This document shows, one piece after another, positions 60,691-64,000 of a stretch of DNA of 64,000 nucleotides. This DNA comes from Aquila chrysaetos chrysaetos. Lineage: Eukaryota; Chordata; Aves; Accipitriformes; Accipitridae. The notes beneath the pieces were generated by a model, which was given only the letters and a program-made list of their open reading frames with translations, was not told the DNA's origin and did not search any database. How positions within the stretch are numbered: the first letter of the stretch is position 1; every line of letters begins with the position of its first letter. The translations under genes were made by a program, and so were the position numbers. The DNA is taken from NCBI RefSeq assembly GCF_900496995.4, contig NC_044011.1:26506041-26570040 (forward strand), read 5' to 3'.

Positions 60691-63600
60691 CAAGCTGCTT
60701 CTCTACATGTGTCATTAGTGTGCTTGGCTGGGACCCTACTGCTCCTCCCACAGATCAGAAGGACACGACATGGGACGCCTCTTCCTGCAGCTCCGTCTTC
60801 CCTCAGCTGTCCTAGGCCAGCTCTTAGGAGCTGTTGCTGCTGCATTGGGCACCCGCATCTGCAGGCCACCAGGCATTGCAGAGTGGAGCTTCTGAGCCAC
60901 AGCACAGAGAAGCAGCAGGATTGCCCAGCTGCTCCAGCCTCAAAAGAGGCACTCCTGCTGCCGAGCCATACTGGACCACACCAGTCCCCCAGCTATGCTG
61001 TCCTTTTCCCCATCTGTGTCACAGCTGGGAAATGACACACCATTCCTACTTCTTCGTGGGTTTTGCCTACTCCCAGGAAAGACACAATCCATGAGTTCAG
61101 TTGGGTTGCTGCCACCTTTGGGCTGCCAGAATGGTGTGCAGAACAGCAGGAGGCAGAGACAAAATCCATACCACTGTCATTTGTGTTGGGCATCTTATCG
61201 GTATCAGAAAAAGGACCTGAAATTTCTAGGCATTACTTTGTATCTGAGCTTTGAGCTCATGGCTGTCTTAGATTTGGCAGAAGAATGGATGGTGACTATG
61301 TGATACACATCTGCCACCTGCAGAGACTCTCAGGAGAGCAGTTGTGATGTAATTCTGCATCTGTTCAGGGATTATTGCTTCTGCATGAGCTGCAACACCA
61401 CAACATTTGAGGGATGGCTGTGGCAAAACAGTGGTCAAGTTTTGTTGTGTCATGTAGAGAGAGATGGCGCCAGACAGCCAGCAGCACAGGCTATTTCACC
61501 TGCAAAGTGGTGTGAGAAATTAGTTGAGACTGCCAGTCCTGTTAAGAGGCAATATTTGCTCCCTTACCTCTTTTCATCTCCATAACCCGAACCTGAGGTT
61601 TCCATAGCCTGGGGACCCCCATTCGGTTGTACTGTCTGCCTACTTGGGCAAAAGTTTAATAGATAGTACAGGAAACGTTCTGAATGCTATATCCAAAAAT
61701 GTGATGCTTCAATGTAAAATGAGCATTGCTTGCAGCAGAATAAATGGCTAGAAAACTTTGGCGCTCTGAGGTGTGCAGAGGGCAGGTGCCAGATAGCTGC
61801 GATCACCCATTTTTCTAAACCGGCAACACCTACAGCCCTACTGATAGAGGTTGATTCACACTAGAAGAAAATTTCAATATGCATGAAAGGACTCTTGTTG
61901 TTCTTCAGTGGAGAGCATAAAGAAAGACTGTCAGACAAACTAATCTCTCTCTGATAGTTTTCTTTTCAACATCATTGAACTGTCATTTCTCCTGGGCTTT
62001 GCCAGAATGTTTGATGTATCTGTTGTTTTCCCAAACAGGCAGATTTTGCTAGCTTGGATGATACAGGCATTTTTGCCAGGAAGAGAGAGGCTGAGATGCC
62101 TTCACCAGCCTTCTGCTGTTGCTGTGTAGGTCCTTTGCTGAGCTCCAGACCTGTGGTTAGAGATGAAAGGAAGGTATCTTGGTGACTGTTGAGGTTGCAT
62201 CTCTGAGTGTAGCAATGGAATTGTTCCCTGCACTTGCCCTGGGCTGGAAACACATTTGCTGGTGCTTGGGGATTCTACTTTTTCTGGAGCTAAACCCATT
62301 TATGCCCCCAGATCTTTCATTTCAAAACTAGTGATTCAAGATGGCCCTAGGCACCACTGTGTCACCTAGCTACAGTTAGAAAGTATCCCAAACTAGAGAT
62401 TTCGGTTTTTTTTGATCGTCCTTCTACAGAGCTGGCAAAGCATCCACTCCTAAGCATGTGTGAAGAGTCAGTAAGATTCTTAAAACTATTCAGAGAAAAA
62501 AAAATCTGAATGTACCCTTCCCAAGACTGTGGATGAAAGATATCTACATTGAGCAGCCTCCTCCTTCAGCTGGGGACTCACTGGGGACTCTGCCATAGGG
62601 ATACATGATCAGTAAGGCTGCATGTCCTCCACAAGCTCTTGCAGAGGAATTTAGCAGAAATAGGATTCTGAAGTGGGGCATACTGGAGGAGCCCAAACAC
62701 CCCCATGATCTGGCAAAATGAGTCCTACATGCCATTTGTAGTGAGCTCTAATATTTTATTTTTCTGATTGTGCTTCAACCATACACTCCGTAAGTTATCC
62801 TGGATATCACCACCACTGGACAACTTAGGTTATTACCTTAGGTGTTTAATGTACATTTTTTTCCCCTTGGAAAAAGTGTTTCTGGGGTCCTCAGGGCAGC
62901 CAGTGATTCTGTACGGATCTGGAAGGGGCTGAAGAATGGTGGTCCCATTCTGTAGCTTGGGGTGGTTGGCCCTCTGTGTAAGTGAAAGCACCACATGAAT
63001 TAGTCGACATTTGCGGTTTTTTTTCCTAGTGCAGGGCTGCCAACAGAATATAATAGGCAGAGTTTGGGGCTGTAAGGAATGCTCCCCAAATTTTGTTTAT
63101 AATTTGTTAGAAGTGTTTAATGATTGATCACCAGATGGATTTCAGCCTACACTCCTGCCAGAGCATACGCACCAGAATGCTCTCTTTGCCATCATACTAG
63201 GACCACCTGCAAGAGGTACCTTTTCTGCATGGTGTGATGCATATTCTTTGGAGGACCTAGTAAGCAAACTCGCAGCGCTTTATATAGATGAAGTTGAACA
63301 CAGTGTTGCTGCATGCAGAATTTGGGAAGCTAACTGTCCCCATGTTTTCTGACAGTCTGACTTTAATATATACAGTTTTAAAAGCGTACAGGGAGATTAG
63401 TGATAACTTAAGGTAATACACTCAGTTAAAAATAACTTGCAACACCATCTAAATCCATGTGGGTTAATCTGGACATATCGAAGAGCAGTCTCCGAGTCTG
63501 GAATTACCTAACTTGGCTGTGATTATTTTGTTTCATTTCCAGATTATCTAGAGATATTTATCTAAACTGGGTGGCTGCTGAGATTTTAAAAGTTGCAGCA

Positions 63601-64000
63601 GGAAACTTTGCAGTCCGTTTTACAACACAATTAATCGCTTGTCCTTTCAAAACTGATTCTTTCCACACCATTTCACACCTGCCCCAACACCACAACCAAA
63701 GTCTGCAAACACCTGTCCACTTGCGTACATGAATAGGTCCATGGGGCTCATTTTCATTAGCTATAACTTTGCTAACTATAAATCTTCTGCAGGATGAAGG
63801 CCACACTGCATATGCATATTCCTACTCTGTGCTTTGAGATCCTTTTCATCAAGCACTAATGTCCTATTGTATGTATGATGTTTGGGATTCTGGTTGTAGA
63901 AGTTGTTAGATACAAATTTCTTCTTGGTCTGGTAGGAGCACCAGTTTGCATAATAGATTGTCTTATCACATCTGCAAGGTAATTGCTTTTAGACAGGCTT

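Larger units (their letters stand above)
53900..64000. other. Intergenic DNA at the right end
   Basis: No gene recognised. It contains a 16-base A run after TTGGCC at 54501-54516, a homeodomain-type tandem at 56.64 kb, a 20-base T run before an AAACAG at 57.07-57.1 kb, a homeodomain palindrome at 59.83 kb, and a MIR-like relic at 60.6 kb. The 170-codon plus-strand ORF at 60523-61035 overlaps that relic. By human gene order EHBP1 would lie to the right, but no exon of it was recognised. Confidence 0.55.

Noticed and set aside
60523..61035. 170-codon plus-strand ORF
   Set aside because: It overlaps a MIR-like relic and has no recognised domain or conserved motif.
53900..64000. 5' exons of EHBP1
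   Set aside because: Expected from human gene order to lie to the right, but no CpG island or recognisable coding exon is present.
1..64000. tRNA, rRNA, CRISPR arrays, bacterial-type operons or phage genes
   Set aside because: Looked for by eye on both strands; nothing matching their signatures was seen, and the DNA is vertebrate.

Overview
The window is vertebrate nuclear DNA, most likely from a bird. Reasons: a multi-exon gene with canonical GT-AG introns, one CpG-island promoter, long non-coding flanks with stops in every frame, remnants of CR1 LINEs (the dominant avian/reptilian retrotransposon), an avian-style retroviral LTR, and low visible repeat density. Most long open frames here are chance ORFs in non-coding DNA.

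The one protein-coding gene I can support is TMEM17, on the minus strand. I rebuilt four coding exons by eye (10761-10659, 7461-7358, 7102-6989, 6584-6243). They join in frame into a 220-residue, four-helix membrane protein of the ciliary transition zone. The 3' UTR runs to a poly(A) signal at 5928-5923. The gene starts in a CpG island (about 10.14-10.97 kb). Just upstream of its ATG lie two identical GC boxes and a well-formed RFX X-box, the control element expected for a cilium gene.

Layout: 1-5.9 kb is non-coding DNA downstream of TMEM17; 5.9-10.8 kb is TMEM17; 10.1-11.0 kb is the CpG island; 11-64 kb is a gene-poor upstream flank. In human the order is B3GNT2, TMEM17 (minus), EHBP1 (plus), OTX1, so by inference the right flank is the TMEM17-EHBP1 interval. 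It holds a retroviral LTR with its own TATA box and poly(A) signal, interrupted by a 75-base G tract (18.6-19.4 kb); a CR1 3' end on the minus strand (36.1-36.4 kb); a CR1 reverse-transcriptase fragment on the plus strand (40.8-41.06 kb); an older CR1-like 3' fragment (53.7-53.9 kb); MIR-like SINE relics (12.5 and 60.6 kb); several old sauropsid-type repeat remnants; simple repeats; and two short homeodomain-type clusters (56.64 and 59.83 kb).

I found no operon, CRISPR array, toxin system, tRNA or rRNA, and no evidence of a novel multi-gene system. The items most worth checking are the X-box promoter, the long TMEM17 C-terminal tail, the homeodomain-site clusters, the G tract in the LTR, and possible plus-strand transcription from the CpG island. 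All repeat and homology calls were made from memory of family sequences, without database searches.
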